A DNA stretch of 64,000 nt, taken from positions 124,001-188,000 of the forward strand of contig NW_027478515.1 in NCBI RefSeq assembly GCF_051014685.1. Direction: 5' to 3'. The notes below the pieces were generated by a model. It was not told the DNA's origin and ran no database searches. It saw only the letters and a program-made list of their open reading frames with translations. Shown here in pieces: positions 49,074 to 62,694 of the stretch (position 1 is its first letter; every line of letters starts with the position of its first letter). The stretch is from Ptiloglossa arizonensis. Lineage: Eukaryota > Arthropoda > Insecta > Hymenoptera > Colletidae. The position numbers and the translations under genes were made by a program.

Positions 49074-51850
49074 GTAGAAACTCGCCCGATTACAATGGTG
49101 TGTGTACTTTTCTCCTAGGACATTCCAGTTATTGGTTTCGAGTATCAGACTTGCGAAAATTTTGATGGTTTCTCAACCATTCCTTAACTTCAAACTCCCA
49201 TATCTCGCGAACGGATTGACGAACTCGAGAAATTCCTGTTGCATCTGAAAGTAGAAACTCACCCGATTACAACAGAATGTGTATTTTTGCCCTAGGCCAT
49301 AGTAGTTATTGGTTACGAGTATCAGACTTGCGAAAATTTTGATGGTTTCTCAACCATTCCTTAACTTTAAACTCCCATATCTCGCGAACGGATTGACGAA
49401 CTCGACAAATTCCTGTTACATCTGAAAGTCGAAACTCGCACGATTACAATGGTGTGTGTACTGTCCCCTAGGCCACTCCAGTTATTGGTTTCGAGTATCA
49501 GACTTGCGAAAATTTTGATGGTTTCTCAACCATTCCTTAACTTCAAACTCCCATATCTCGCGAACGGATTGACGAACTCCAGAAACTCCAATTGCATCTG
49601 AAAGCGGAAACTCGCCCGATTACAACGGTATGTGTATTTTTGCCTTAGGCCATAGTAGTTATTGGTTTCGAGTATCAGACTTGCGGAAATTTTGATGGTT
49701 TCTCAACCATTCCTTAACCTCAAACTCCCATATCTCGCGAACGGATTGACGAACTCGAGAAATTCCTGTTGCATCTGAAAGTAGAAACTCACCCGATTAC
49801 AATGGTTTGTGTAGTTTTCCCCTAAGCCATTCTAGTTATTGGTTTCGAGTATCCGACTTTCGAAAATTTTGATGGTTTCTCAAGCATTCCTTAACTTCAA
49901 ACTCCCATATCTCGCGAACGGATTGACGAACTCGAGAAATTCCTGTTGCATCTGAAAGTAGAAACACACCCGATTACAATGGTGTGTGTACTTTTCCCCT
50001 AAGCCATACCAGTTATTGGTTTCGATTATACGACTTGCGAAAATTTTGATGGTTTCTCAACCATTCCTTAACTTCAAACTCCCATATCTCGCGAACGGAT
50101 TGACGAACTCGAGAAATTCCTGTTGCATCTGAAAGTAGAAACTCACCCGATTACAACGGTATGTGTATTTTTGCCCTAGGCCATAGTAGTTATTGGTTTC
50201 GAGTATCAGACTTGCGAAAATTTTGATTGTTTCTCAACCATTCCTTAATTTTACACTCCCATATCTCGCGAACGGATTGACGAACTCGAGAAATTCCTGT
50301 TGCATCTGAATGTAGAAACTCGCCCGATTACAATGGTGTGTGTACTTTTCTCCTAGGACATTCCAGTTATTGGTTTCGAGTATCAGACTTGCGAAAATTT
50401 TGATGGTTTCTCAACCATTCCTTAACTTCAAACTCCCATATCTCGCGAACGGATTGACGAACTCGAGAAATTCCTGTTGCATCTGAAAGTAGAAACTCAC
50501 CCGATTACAACAGAATGTGTATTTTTGCCCTAGGCCATAGTAGTTATTGGTTACGAGTATCAGACTTGCGAAAATTTTGATGGTTTCTCAACCATTCCTT
50601 AACTTTAAACTCCCATATCTCGCGAACGGATTGACGAACTCGACAAATTCCTGTTACATCTGAAAGTCGAAACTCGCACGATTACAATGGTGTGTGTACT
50701 GTCCCCTAGGCCACTCCAGTTATTGGTTTCGAGTATCAGACTTGCGAAAATTTTGATGGTTTCTCAACCATTCCTTAACTTCAAACTCCCATATCTCGCG
50801 AACGGATTGACGAACTCCAGAAACTCCAATTGCATCTGAAAGCGGAAACTCGCCCGATTACAACGGTATGTGTATTTTTGCCTTAGGCCATAGTAGTTAT
50901 TGGTTTCGAGTATCAGACTTGCGGAAATTTTGATGGTTTCTCAACCATTCCTTAACCTCAAACTCCCATATCTCGCGAACGGATTGACGAACTCGAGAAA
51001 TTCCTGTTGCATCTGAAAGTAGAAACTCACCCGATTACAATGGTTTGTGTACTTTTCCCCTAAGCCATTCCAGTTATTGGTTTCGAGTATCCGACTTTCG
51101 AAAATTTTGATGGTTTCTCAAGCATTCCTTAACTTCAAACTCCCATATCTCGCGAACGGATTGACGAACTCGAGAAATTCCTGTTGCATCTGAAAGTAGA
51201 AACACACCCGATTACAATGGTGTGTGTACTTTTCCCCTAAGCCATACCAGTTATTGGTTTCGATTATACGACTTGCGAAAATTTTGATGGTTTCTCAACC
51301 ATTCCTTAACTTCAAACTCCCATATCTCGCGAACGGATTGACGAACTCGAGAAATTCCTGTTGCATCTGAAAGTAGAAACTCGCCCGATTACAATGGCGT
51401 GTGTACTTTTCACCTAGGCCATTCCAGTTATTGGTTTCGAGTATCAGACTTGCGAAAATTTTGATAGTTTCTCAACCATTCCTTAACTTCAAACTCCCAT
51501 ATCTCGCGAACGGATTGACGAACTCGAGAAATTCCTATTGCATCTGAAAGCAGAAACTCGCCCGATTACAACGGTATGTGTATTATAGCCTTAGGCCATA
51601 GTAGTTATTGGTTTCGAGTATCAGACTTGCGAAAATTTTGATGGTTTCTCAACCATTCCTTAACTTCAAACTCCCACATCTCGCGAACGGATTGACGAAC
51701 TCGAGAAATTCCTGTTGCATCTGAAAGCAGAATCTCGCCCCATTACAACGGTATGTGTATTTTTGCCTTAGGCCATAGTAGCTATTGGTTTCGAGCGTCA
51801 GACTTACGAAAATTTTGATGGTTTCTCAACCATTCCTTAACTTGAAACTC
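47565..51850 (+). repeat. Downstream copy of 36062-40720, missing two monomers
   Basis: It matches at a constant shift of 11503 bp from tcaatcattcc at about 36068/47573 through both 7-monomer units to about 40157/51660. The shift then drops to about 11150 bp, so two monomers (gcatttgaaag and ggatttacg types) are absent. The private marks of the 7-monomer pair, ttaattttacactc and ggtttgtgtag, are present here too (about 50245 and 49805), so the pair was copied as a whole. Confidence 0.88.
48987..51390 (+). repeat. 7-monomer HOR pair, downstream copies 3 and 4
   Basis: gattgtttctc at 48987 and 50225 are 1238 bp apart. Marker order equals that of 37484-39887. A private change is gccattctag at about 49827 where the upstream copy has gccattccag. 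Confidence 0.88.
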
Positions 51851-52777
51851 CCATATCTCGCGAACGGATTGACGAACTCGAGAAATTCCTGCTGCATCTG
51901 AAAGTAGAAACTCGCCCGATTACAATGGCGTGTGTACTTTTCCCCTAGGCCATTCCAGTTATTGGTTTCCAGTATCCGACTTGCGAAAATTTTGATGGTT
52001 TCTCAACCATTCCTTAACTTCAAACTCCCATATCTCGCGAACGGATTGACGAACCCAACAAATTCCTGTTACATCTGAAATTCGAAACTCGCCCGATTAC
52101 AACGGTATGTGTATTTTTGCCCTAGGCCATAGTAGTTATTGGTTTCGAGTATCAGACTTGCGAAAATTTTGATGGTTTCTCAACCATTCCTTAACTTCAA
52201 ACTCCCATATCTCGCGAACAGATTGACGAACTCGAGAAATTCCTTTTGCATCTGAAAGCAGAATCTCGCCCCATTACAACGGCATGTGTATTTTTGACTT
52301 AGGCCCTAGTAGTTATTGGTTTCGAGTATCAGACTTGCGAAAATTTTGATGGTTTCTCAACCATTTTTTAACTTCAAACTCCCATATCTCGCGAACGGAT
52401 TGACGAACTCGAGAAACTCCTATTTCATCTGAAAGCAGAAACTCGCCCGATTACAACGGTATGTGTATTTTTGCCTTAGGCCATATGTAGTTATTGGTTT
52501 CGAGTATCAGACTTGCGAAAATTTTGATGGTTTCTCAACCATTCCTTAGCTTCAAACTCCCATATCTCGCGAACGAATTGATGAACTCGAGAAATTCCTG
52601 TTGCATCTGAAAGTAGAAACTCGCCCGATTACAACGGTATATGTATTTTTCCCCTAGGGCATTGTAGTTATTGGTTTGGAGTATCAGACTTGCGAAAATT
52701 TTGATGGTTTCTCAACCATTCCTTAACTTCAAACTCCCATATCTCGCAAACGGATTGACGAACTCGAGAAATTCCTG
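51851..52777 (+). repeat. Transition monomers between the third and fourth domains
   Basis: About five monomers. One has aacccaacaaattcctgttac with gaaattcg (about 52052-52085), the type otherwise restricted to core units before 26 kb. Another has gcagaatctcgcccc with ggcatgtg and ggccctagtag. Two more have cctatttcatctg and ggccatatgtag. From about 52.6 kb new cassettes begin (cccctagggcattgtag, then cccctagcccattcc). Confidence 0.75.
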
Positions 52778-55700
52778 TTGCATCTGAAAGTAGAAACTCG
52801 CCCGATTACAATGGTGTGTGTACTTTCCCCTAGCCCATTCCAGTTATTGGTTTCGAGTATCAGACACGCGAAAATTTTAATGATTTCTCAACCATTCCTT
52901 AACTTCAAACTCCCATATCTCGCGAACGGATTGACGAACTCGAGAAATTCCTGTTGCATCTGAAAGTAGAAACTCGCCCGATTACAATGGTGTGTGTACT
53001 TTTCCGCTAGGCCATTCCAGTTATTGGTTTCGAGTATCAGACTTGCGAAAATTTTGATGGTTTCTCAACCATTCCTTAAATTCAAACTCCCATATCTCGC
53101 GAACGGATTGACGAACTCGAGAAACTCCTATTTCATCTGAAAGCAGAAACTCGCCCGATTACAACGGTATGTGTATTTTTGCCTTAGGCCATATGTAGTT
53201 ATTGGTTTCGAGTATCAGACTTGCGAAAATTTTGATGGTTTCTGAACCATGCCTTAACTTCAAACTCCCATATCTCGCGAACGGATTGACGAACTCGTGA
53301 AATTCCTGTTGCATCTGAAAGTAGAGACACAACTGATTACAATGGGGTGTGTACTTTTCCCCTAAGCCATACCAGTTATTGGTTTCGAGTATCTGACTTG
53401 CGAAAATTTTGATGGTTTCTCAAACATTCCTTAACTTCAAACTCCCATATCTCGCGAACGGATTGACGAACTCGTGAAATTCCTGTTGCATCTGAAAGTA
53501 GAGACACAACTGATTACAATGATGTGTGTACTTTTCCCCTAGGCCATTCCAGTTATTGGTTTCGAGTATCAGACTCGCGAAAATTTTAATGGTTTCTCAA
53601 CCATTCCTTAACTTCAAACTCCCATATCTCGCGAACGGATTGACGAACTCGAGAAATTCCTGTTGCATCTGAAAGTAGAAACTCGCCCGATTACAATGGT
53701 GTGTGTACTTTTCCCCTACGCCATTCCAGTTATTGGTTTCGAGTATCAGACTCGCGAAAATTTTAATGGTTTCTCAACCATTCCTTAACTTCAAACTCCC
53801 ATATCTCGCGAACGGATTGACGAACTCGAGAAATTCCTGTTGCATCTGAATGTAGAAACTCGCCCGATTACAATGGTGTGTGTTCTTTCCCGCTAGGCCA
53901 TTCCAGTTATTGGTTTCGAGTATCAGACATGCGAAAATTTTGATGGTTTCTCAATCATTCCTTAATTTCAAACTCCCATATCTCGCGAACGGATTGACGA
54001 ACTCGAGAAATTCCTGTTGCATCTGAAAGTAGAAACACAACCGATTACAACGGTGTGTGTATTTTTCCCCCAGGCCATTGTAGTTATTGGTTTCGAGTAT
54101 CAGACTTGCGAAAATTTTGATGGTTTCTCAACCATTCCTTAACTTCAAACTCCCATATCTCGCAAACGGATTGACGAACTCGAGAAATTCCTGTTGCATC
54201 TGAAAGTAGAAACACACCCGATTACAACGGTATGTGTATTTTTCCCCCAGGCCATTGTAGTTATTGGTTTCGAGTATCAGACTTGCGAAAATTTTGATGG
54301 TTTCTCAACCATTCCTTAACTTCAAACTCCCATATCTCGCGAACGGATTGTCGAACTCGAGAAATTCCTGTTGCATCTGAAAGCAGAAACTCATCCGATT
54401 ACAACGGTATGTGTATTTTTGCCCTAGGCCGTAGTAGTTATTGGTTTCGAGTATCAGACATGCGACAATTTTGATGGTTTCTCAACCATTCCTTGACTTC
54501 AAACTCCCATATCTCGCGAACGGATTGACGAACTCGACAAATTCCTGTTGCATCTGAAAGTAGAAACTCGCCCGATTACAATGGTGTGTGTACTTTTCCC
54601 CTAGGGCATGACAGTTATTGGTTTCGAATATCAGACTTGCGAAAATTTTGATGGTTTCTCAACCATTCCTTAACTTCAAACTCCCATATCTCGCGAACGG
54701 ATTGACGAAATCGAGAAATTCCAGTTGCATCTGAAAGTAGAAACTCTCCCAATTACAACGGTATGTGTATTTTTCCCCCAGGCCATTGTAGTTATTTGTT
54801 TCGAGTATCAGACTTGCGAAAATTTTGATGGTTTCTCAACCATTCCTTAACTTCAAAATCCCATATCTCGAAAACGGATTGACGAACTCGAGAAATTCCT
54901 GTTGCATCTGAAAGTAGAAACTCGCCCGATTACAATGGTATGTGTACTTTCCCCTAGCCCATTCCAGTTATTGGTTTCGAGTATCAGACACGCGAAAATT
55001 TTAATGGTTTCTCAACCATTCCTTAACTTCAAACTCCCATATCTCGCGAACGGATTGACGAACTCGAGAAATTCCTGTTGCATCTGAATGTAGAAACTCG
55101 CCCGATTACAATGGTGTGTGTTTTTTCCCGCTAGGCCATTCCAGTTATTGGTTTCGAGTATCAGACATGCGAAAATTTTGATGGTTTCTCAATCATTCCT
55201 TAATTTCAAACTCCCATATCTCGCGAACGGATTGACGAACTCGAGAAATTCCCGTTGCATCTGAAAGTAGAAACACACCCGATTACAACGGTGTGTGTAT
55301 TTTTCCCCCAGGCCATTGTAGTTATTGGTTTCGAGTATCAGACTTGCGAAAATTTTGATGGTTTCTCAACCATTCCTTAACTTCAAACTCCCATATCTCG
55401 CAAACGGATTGACGAACTCGAGAAATTCCTGTTGCATCTGAAAGTAGAAACACACCCGATTACAACGGTATGTGTACTTTCCCCTAGCCCATTCCAGTTA
55501 TTGGTTTCGAGTATCAGACACGCGAAAATTTTAATGGTTTCTCAACCATTCCTTAATTTCAAACTCCCATATCTCGCGAACGGATTGACGAACTCGAGAA
55601 ATTCCTGTTGCATCTGAATGTAGAAACTCGCCCGATTACAATGGTGTGTGTTCTTTCCCGCTAGGCCATTCCAGTTATTGGTTTCGAGTATCAGACATGC

Positions 55701-57629
55701 GAAAATTTGGATGGATTCTCAATCATTACTTAATTTCAAAGTCCCATATCTCGCGAACGGATTGACGAACTCGAGAAATTCCTGTTGCATCTGAATGTAG
55801 AAACTCGCCCGATTACAATGGGGTGTGTTCTTTCCCGCTAGGCCATTCCAGTTATTGGTTTCGAGTATCAGACATGCGAAAATTTTGATGGTTTCTCAAT
55901 CATTCCTTAATTTCAAACTCCCATATCTCGCGAACGGATTGACGAACTCGAGAAATTCCCGTTGCATCTGAAAGTAGAAACACACCCGATTACAACGGTG
56001 TGTGTATTTTTCCCCCAGGCCATTGTAGTTATTGGTTTCGAGTATCAGACTTGCGAAAATATTGATGGTTTCTCAACCATTCCTTAACTTCAAACTCCCA
56101 TATCTCGCAAACGGATTAACGAACTCGAGAAATTCCTGTTGCATCTGAAAGTAGAAACACACCAGATTACAACGGTATGTGTATTTTTCCCCCAGGCCAT
56201 TGTAGTTATTGGTTTCGAGTATCAGACTTGCGAAAATTTTGATGGTTTCTCAACCATTCCTTAACTTCAAACTCCCATATCTCGCGAACGGATTGACGAA
56301 CTCGAGAAATTCCTGTTGCATCTGAAAGCAGAAACTCATCCGATTACAATGGTGTGTGTACTTTTCCCCTAAGCCATTCTAGTTATTGGTTTCGAGTATC
56401 CGACTTGCGAAAATTTTGATGGTTTCTCAACCATTCCTTAACTTCAAACTCCCATATCTCGCGAACGGATTGACGAACTCGAGAAACTCCTATTTCATCT
56501 GAAAGCAGAAAGTCGCCCGATTACAACCGTATGTGTATTTTTGCCTTAGGCCATATATAGTTATTGGTTTCGAGTATCAGACTTGCGAAAATTTTGATGG
56601 TTTCTCAACCATGCCTTAACTTCAAACTCCCATATCTCGCGAACGGATTGACGAACTCGTGAAATTCCTGTTGCATCTGAAAGTAGAGACACAACTGATT
56701 ACAATGGGGTGTGTACTTTTCCCCTAAGCCATACCAGTTATTGGTTTCGAGTATCTGACTTGCGAAAATTTTGATGGTTTCTCAAACATTCCTTAACTTC
56801 AAACTCCCATATCTCGCAAACGGATTGACGAACTCGAGAAATTCCTGTTGCATCTGAAAGCAGAAACACACCCGATTACAACGGTATGTGTATTTTTCCC
56901 CCAGGCCATTGTAGTTATTGGTTTCGAGTATCAGACTTGCGAAAATTTTGATGGTTTCTCAACCATTCCTTAACTTCAAACTCCCATATCTCGCGAACGG
57001 ATTGACGAACTCGAGAAATTCCTGTTGCATCTGAAAGCAGAAACTCATCCGATTACAACGGTATGTGTATTTTTCCCCCAGGCCATTGTAGTTATTTGTT
57101 TCGAGTATCAGACTTGCGAAAATTTTGATGGTTTCTCAACCATTCCTTAACTTCAAAATCCCGTATCTCGCAAACGGATTGACGAACTCGAGAAATTCCT
57201 GTTGCATCTGAAAGTAGAAACTCGCCCGATTACAATGGTGTGTGTACTTTCCCCTAGCCCATTCCAGTTATTGGTTTCGAGTATCAGACACGCGAAAATT
57301 TTAATGGTTTCTCAACCATTCCTTAACTTCATACTCCCATATCTCGCGAACGGATTGACGAACTTGAGAAATTCCTGTTGCATCTGAAAGTAGAAACTCG
57401 CCCGATTACAATGGTGTGTGTACTTTTCCCCTAGGCCATTCCAGTTATTGGTTTCGAGTATCAGACTTGCGAAAATTTTGATGGTTTCTCAACCATTCCT
57501 TAACTTCAAACTCCCATATCTCGCGAACGGATTGACGAACTCGAGAAACTCCTATTTCATCTGAAAGCAGAAACTCGCCCGATTACAACGGTATGTGTAT
57601 TTTTGCCTTAGGCCATATGGAGTTATTGG
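52778..57629 (+). repeat. Diverged right-hand domain, proximal part
   Basis: Domain-specific cassettes are gtactttcccctagccc with cagacacgcg and ttttaatgg, gttctttcccgctagg with cagacatgcg, and tttcccccaggccattgtag. A monomer with gagacacaactg occurs twice in a row at 53324 and 53501 and again near 56686. Many monomers carry tctcgcaaacgg instead of tctcgcgaacgg. 54740-56346 matches about 61470-63249 with one monomer less here (shift 6726 then 6903 bp). Confidence 0.85.
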
Positions 57630-60283
57630 TTTCGAGTATCAGACTTGCGAAAATTTTGATGGTTTCTCAACCATTCCTTAACTTCAAACTCCCATATCTC
57701 GCGAACGGATTGACGAACTCGTGAAATTCCTGTTGCATCTGAAAGTAGAAACTCTCCCGATTACAACGGTATGTGTATCTTTCCCCCAGGCCATTGTAGT
57801 TATTGGTTTCGAGTATCAGACATGCGAAAATTTTGATGGTTTCTCAACCATTCCTTAACTTCAAACTCCCATATCTCGCGAACGGATTGACGAACTCGAG
57901 AAACTCCTATTTCATCTGAAAGCAGAAACTCGCCCGATTAAACGGTATGTGTATTTTTGCCTTAGGCCATATGGAGTTATTGGTTTCGAGTATCAGACTT
58001 GCGAAAATTTTGATGGTTTCTCAACCATTCCTTAACTTCAAACTCCCATATCTCGCGAACGGATTGACGAACTCGAGAAAATCCTGTTGCATCTGAAAGT
58101 AGAAACTCGCCCGATTACAATGATGTGTGTACTCTTCCCCTAGGCCATTCCAGTTATTGGTTTCGTGTATCAGTCTCGCGAAAATTTTAATGGTTTCTCA
58201 ACCATTCCTTAACTTCAAACTCCCATATCTCGCAAACGGATTGACGATCTCGAGAAATTCCTGTTGCATCTGAAAGTAGAAACACACCCGATTACAATGG
58301 TGTGTGTACTTTTTCCCTAAGCCATACCAGTTATTGGTTTCGAGTTTCTGATTTGCGAAAATTTTGATGGTTTCTCAAACATTCCTTAACTTCAAACTCC
58401 CATATCTCGCGAACGGATTGACGAACTCGAGAAATTCCTGTTCGATCTGAAAGTAGAAACTCGCCCGATTACAATGGTGTGTGTACTTTTCCCCTAAGCC
58501 ATACCAGTTATTGGTTTCGAGTTTCTGACTTGCGAAAATTTTGATGGTTTCTCAAACATTCCTTAACTTCAAACTCCCATATCTCGCGAACGGATTGACG
58601 AAATCGAGAAATTCCTGTTGCATCTGAAAGTAGAAACTCGCCCGATTACAACGGTATGTGTATTTTTGCCTTAGGCCATATGGAGTTATTGGTTTCGAGT
58701 ATCAGACTTGCGAAAATTTTGATGGTATCTCAACCATTCCTTAACTTCAAACTCCCATATCTCGCGAACGGATTGACGAACTCGTGAAATTCCTGTTGCA
58801 TCTGAAAGTAGAAACTCTCCCGATTACAACGGTATGTGTATTTTTCCCCCAGGCCATTGTAGTTATTTGTTTCGAGTATCAGACTTGCGAAAATTTTGAT
58901 GGTTTCTCAACCATTCCTTAAATTCAAAATCCCATATCTCGCAAACGGATTGACGAACTCGAGAAATTCCTGTTGCATCTGAAAGTAGAAACTCGCCCGA
59001 TTACAATGGTATGTGTACTTTCCCCTAGCCCATTCCAGTTATTGGTTTCGAGTATCAGACACGCGAAAATTTTAATGGTTTCTCAACCATTCCTTAACTT
59101 CAAACACCCATATCTCGCGAACGGATTGACGAACTCGAGAAATTCCTGTTGCATCTGAATGTAGAAACTCGCCCGATTACAATGGTGTGTGTTCTTTCCC
59201 GCTAGGCCATTCCAGTTATTGGTTTCGAGTATCAGACATGCGAAAATTTGGATGGTTTCTCAATCATTCCTTAATTTCAAAGTCCCATATCTCGCGAACG
59301 GATTGACGAACTCGAGAAATTCCTGTTGCATCTGAATGTAGAAACTCGCCCGATTACAATGGTGTGTGTTTTTTCCCGCTAGGCCATTCCAGTTATTGGT
59401 TTCGAGTATCAGACATGCGAAAATTTTGATGGTTTCTCAATCATTCCTTAATTTCAAACTCCCATATCTCGCGAACGGATTGACGAACTCGAGAAATTCC
59501 CGTTGCATCTGAAAGTAGAAACACAGCCGATTACAACGGTGTGTGTATTTTTCCCCCAGGCCATTGTAGTTATTGGTTTCGAGTATCAGACTTGCGAAAA
59601 TTTTGATGGTTTCTCAACCATTCCTTAACTTCAAACTCCCATATCTCGCAAACGGATTGACGAACTCGAGAAATTCCTGTTGCATCTGAAAGTAGAAACG
59701 CACCCGATTACAACGGTATGTGTACTTTCCCCTAGCCCATTCCAGTTATTGGTTTCGAGTATCAGACACGCGAAAATTTTAATGGTTTCTCAACCATTCC
59801 TTAACTTCAAACTCCCATATCTCGCGAACGGATTGACGAACTCGAGAAATTCCTGTTGCATCTGAATGTAGAAACTCGCCCGATTACAATGGTGTGTGTT
59901 CTTTCCCGCTAGGCCATTCCAGTTATTGGTTTCGAGTATCAGACATGCGAAAATTTGGATGGATTCTCAATCATTCCTTAATTTCAAAGTCCCATATCTC
60001 GCGAACGGATTGACGAACTCGAGAAATTCCTGTTGCATCTGAAAGTAGAAACTCGCCCGATTACAATGGTGTGTGTACTTTTCCCCTAGGCCATTCCAGT
60101 TATTGGTTTCGAGTATCAGACACGCGAAAATTTTAATGGTTTCTCAATCATTCCTTAATTTCAAACTCCCATATCTCGCGAACGGATTGACGAACTCGAG
60201 AAATTCCCGTTGCATCTGAAAGTAGAAACACAGCCGATTACAACGGTGTGTGTATTTTTCCCCCAGGCCATTGTAGTTATTGG
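57630..60283 (+). repeat. 15-monomer unit, first copy (2654 bp)
   Basis: Markers: ctcgtgaaattcc with actctcccg and gtatctttccc (57771); cgattaaacgg, which has lost one c (about 57936); catatggag; gagaaaatcctg; gtgtatcagtctcgcg with gacgatctcg; actttttccctaag with gtttctgatttgcg; ctgttcgatctg; then several domain cassettes. All recur 2654 bp downstream up to about 60036/62694. The last ~247 bp of this copy are not shared, so the second copy is truncated or the two were joined by a separate exchange. Confidence 0.88.
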
Positions 60284-62694
60284 TTTCGAGTATCAGACTT
60301 GCGAAAATTTTGATGGTTTCTCAACCATTCCTTAACTTCAAACTCCCATATCTCGCGAACGGATTGACGAACTCGTGAAATTCCTGTTGCATCTGAAAGT
60401 AGAAACTCTCCCGATTACAACGGTATGTGTATCTTTCCCCCAGGCCATTGTAGTTATTGGTTTCGAGTATCAGACATGCGAAAATTTTGATGGTTTCTCA
60501 ACCATTCCTTAACTTCAAACTCCCATATCTCGCGAACGGATTGACGAACTCGAGAAACTCCTATTTCATCTGAAAGCAGAAACTCGCCCGATTAAACGGT
60601 ATGTGTATTTTTGCCTTAGGCCATATGGAGTTATTGGTTTCGAGTATCAGACTTGCGAAAATTTTGATGGTTTCTCAACCATTCCTTAACTTCAAACTCC
60701 CATATCTCGCGAACGGATTGACGAACTCGAGAAAATCCTGTTGCATCTGAAAGTAGAAACTCGCCCGATTACAATGATGTGTGTACTCTTCCCCTAGGCC
60801 ATTCCAGTTATTGGTTTCGTGTATCAGTCTCGCGAAAATTTTAATGGTTTCTCAACCATTCCTTAACTTCAAACTCCCATATCTCGCAAACGGATTGACG
60901 ATCTCGAGAAATTCCTGTTGCATCTGAAAGTAGAAACACACCCGATTACAATGGTGTGTGTACTTTTTCCCTAAGCCATACCAGTTATTGGTTTCGAGTT
61001 TCTGATTTGCGAAAATTTTGATGGTTTCTCAAACATTCCTTAACTTCAAACTCCCATATCTCGCGAACGGATTGACGAACTCGAGAAATTCCTGTTCGAT
61101 CTGAAAGTAGAAACTCGCCCGATTACAATGGTGTGTGTACTTTTCCCCTAAGCCATACCAGTTATTGGTTTCGAGTTTCTGACTTGCGAAAATTTTGATG
61201 GTTTCTCAAACATTCCTTAACTTCAAACTCCCATATCTCGCGAACGGATTGACGAACTCGAGAAATTCCTGTTGCATCTGAAAGTAGAAACTCGCCCGAT
61301 TACAACGGTATGTGTATTTTTGCCTTAGGCCATATGGAGTTATTGGTTTCGAGTATCAGACTTGCGAAAATTTTGATGGTATCTCAACCATTCCTTAACT
61401 TCAAACTCCCATATCTCGCGAACGGATTGACGAACTCGTGAAATTCCTGTTGCATCTGAAAGTAGAAACTCTCCCGATTACAACGGTATGTGTATTTTTC
61501 CCCCAGGCCATTGTAGTTATTTGTTTCGAGTATCAGACTTGCGAAAATTTTGATGGTTTCTCAACCATTCCTTAAATTCAAAATCCCATATCTCGCAAAC
61601 GGATTGACGAACTCGAGAAATTCCTGTTGCATCTGAAAGTAGAAACTCGCCCGATTACAATGGTATGTGTACTTTCCCCTAGCCCATTCCAGTTATTGGT
61701 TTCGAGTATCAGACACGCGAAAATTTTAATGGTTTCTCAACCATTCCTTAACTTCAAACTCCCATATCTCGCGAACGGATTGACGAACTCGAGAAATTCC
61801 TGTTGCATCTGAATGTAGAAACTCGCCCGATTACAATGGTGTGTGTTCTTTCCCGCTAGGCCATTCCAGTTATTGGTTTCGAGTATCAGACATGCGAAAA
61901 TTTGGATGGTTTCTCAATCATTCCTTAATTTCAAAGTCCCATATCTCGCGAACGGATTGACGAACTCGAGAAATTCCTGTTGCATCTGAATGTAGAAACT
62001 CGCCCGATTACAATGGTGTGTGTTTTTTTCCCGCTAGGCCATTCCAGTTATTGGTTTCGAGTATCAGACATGCGAAAATTTTGATGGTTTCTCAATCATT
62101 CCTTAATTTCAAACTCCCATATCTCGCGAACGGATTGACGAACTCGAGAAATTCCCGTTGCATCTGAAAGTAGAAACACAGCCGATTACAACGGTGTGTG
62201 TATTTTTCCCCCAGGCCATTGTAGTTATTGGTTTCGAGTATCAGACTTGCGAAAATTTTGATGGTTTCTCAACCATTCCTTAACTTCAAACTCCCATATC
62301 TCGCAAACGGATTGACGAACTCGAGAAATTCCTGTTGCATCTGAAAGTAGAAACGCACCCGATTACAACGGTATGTGTACTTTCCCCTAGCCCATTCCAG
62401 TTATTGGTTTCGAGTATCAGACACGCGAAAATTTTAATGGTTTCTCAACCATTCCTTAACTTCAAACTCCCATATCTCGCGAACGGATTGACGAACTCGA
62501 GAAATTCCTGTTGCATCTGAATGTAGAAACTCGCCCGATTACAATGGTGTGTGTTCTTTCCCGCTAGGCCATTCCAGTTATTGGTTTCGAGTATCAGACA
62601 TGCGAAAATTTGGATGGATTCTCAATCATTCCTTAATTTCAAAGTCCCATATCTCGCGAACGGATTGACGAACTCGAGAAATTCCTGTTGCATC
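60284..62694 (+). repeat. 15-monomer unit, second copy (partial)
   Basis: It matches 57630-60036. Differences seen: gaactcgag at about 61253 versus gaaatcgag at about 58599, aaactccc versus aaacaccc (about 59102), and one extra t in the gtttttttcccgc run near 62022. The shared one-base loss in cgattaaacgg shows that this loss predates the duplication. Confidence 0.88.
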
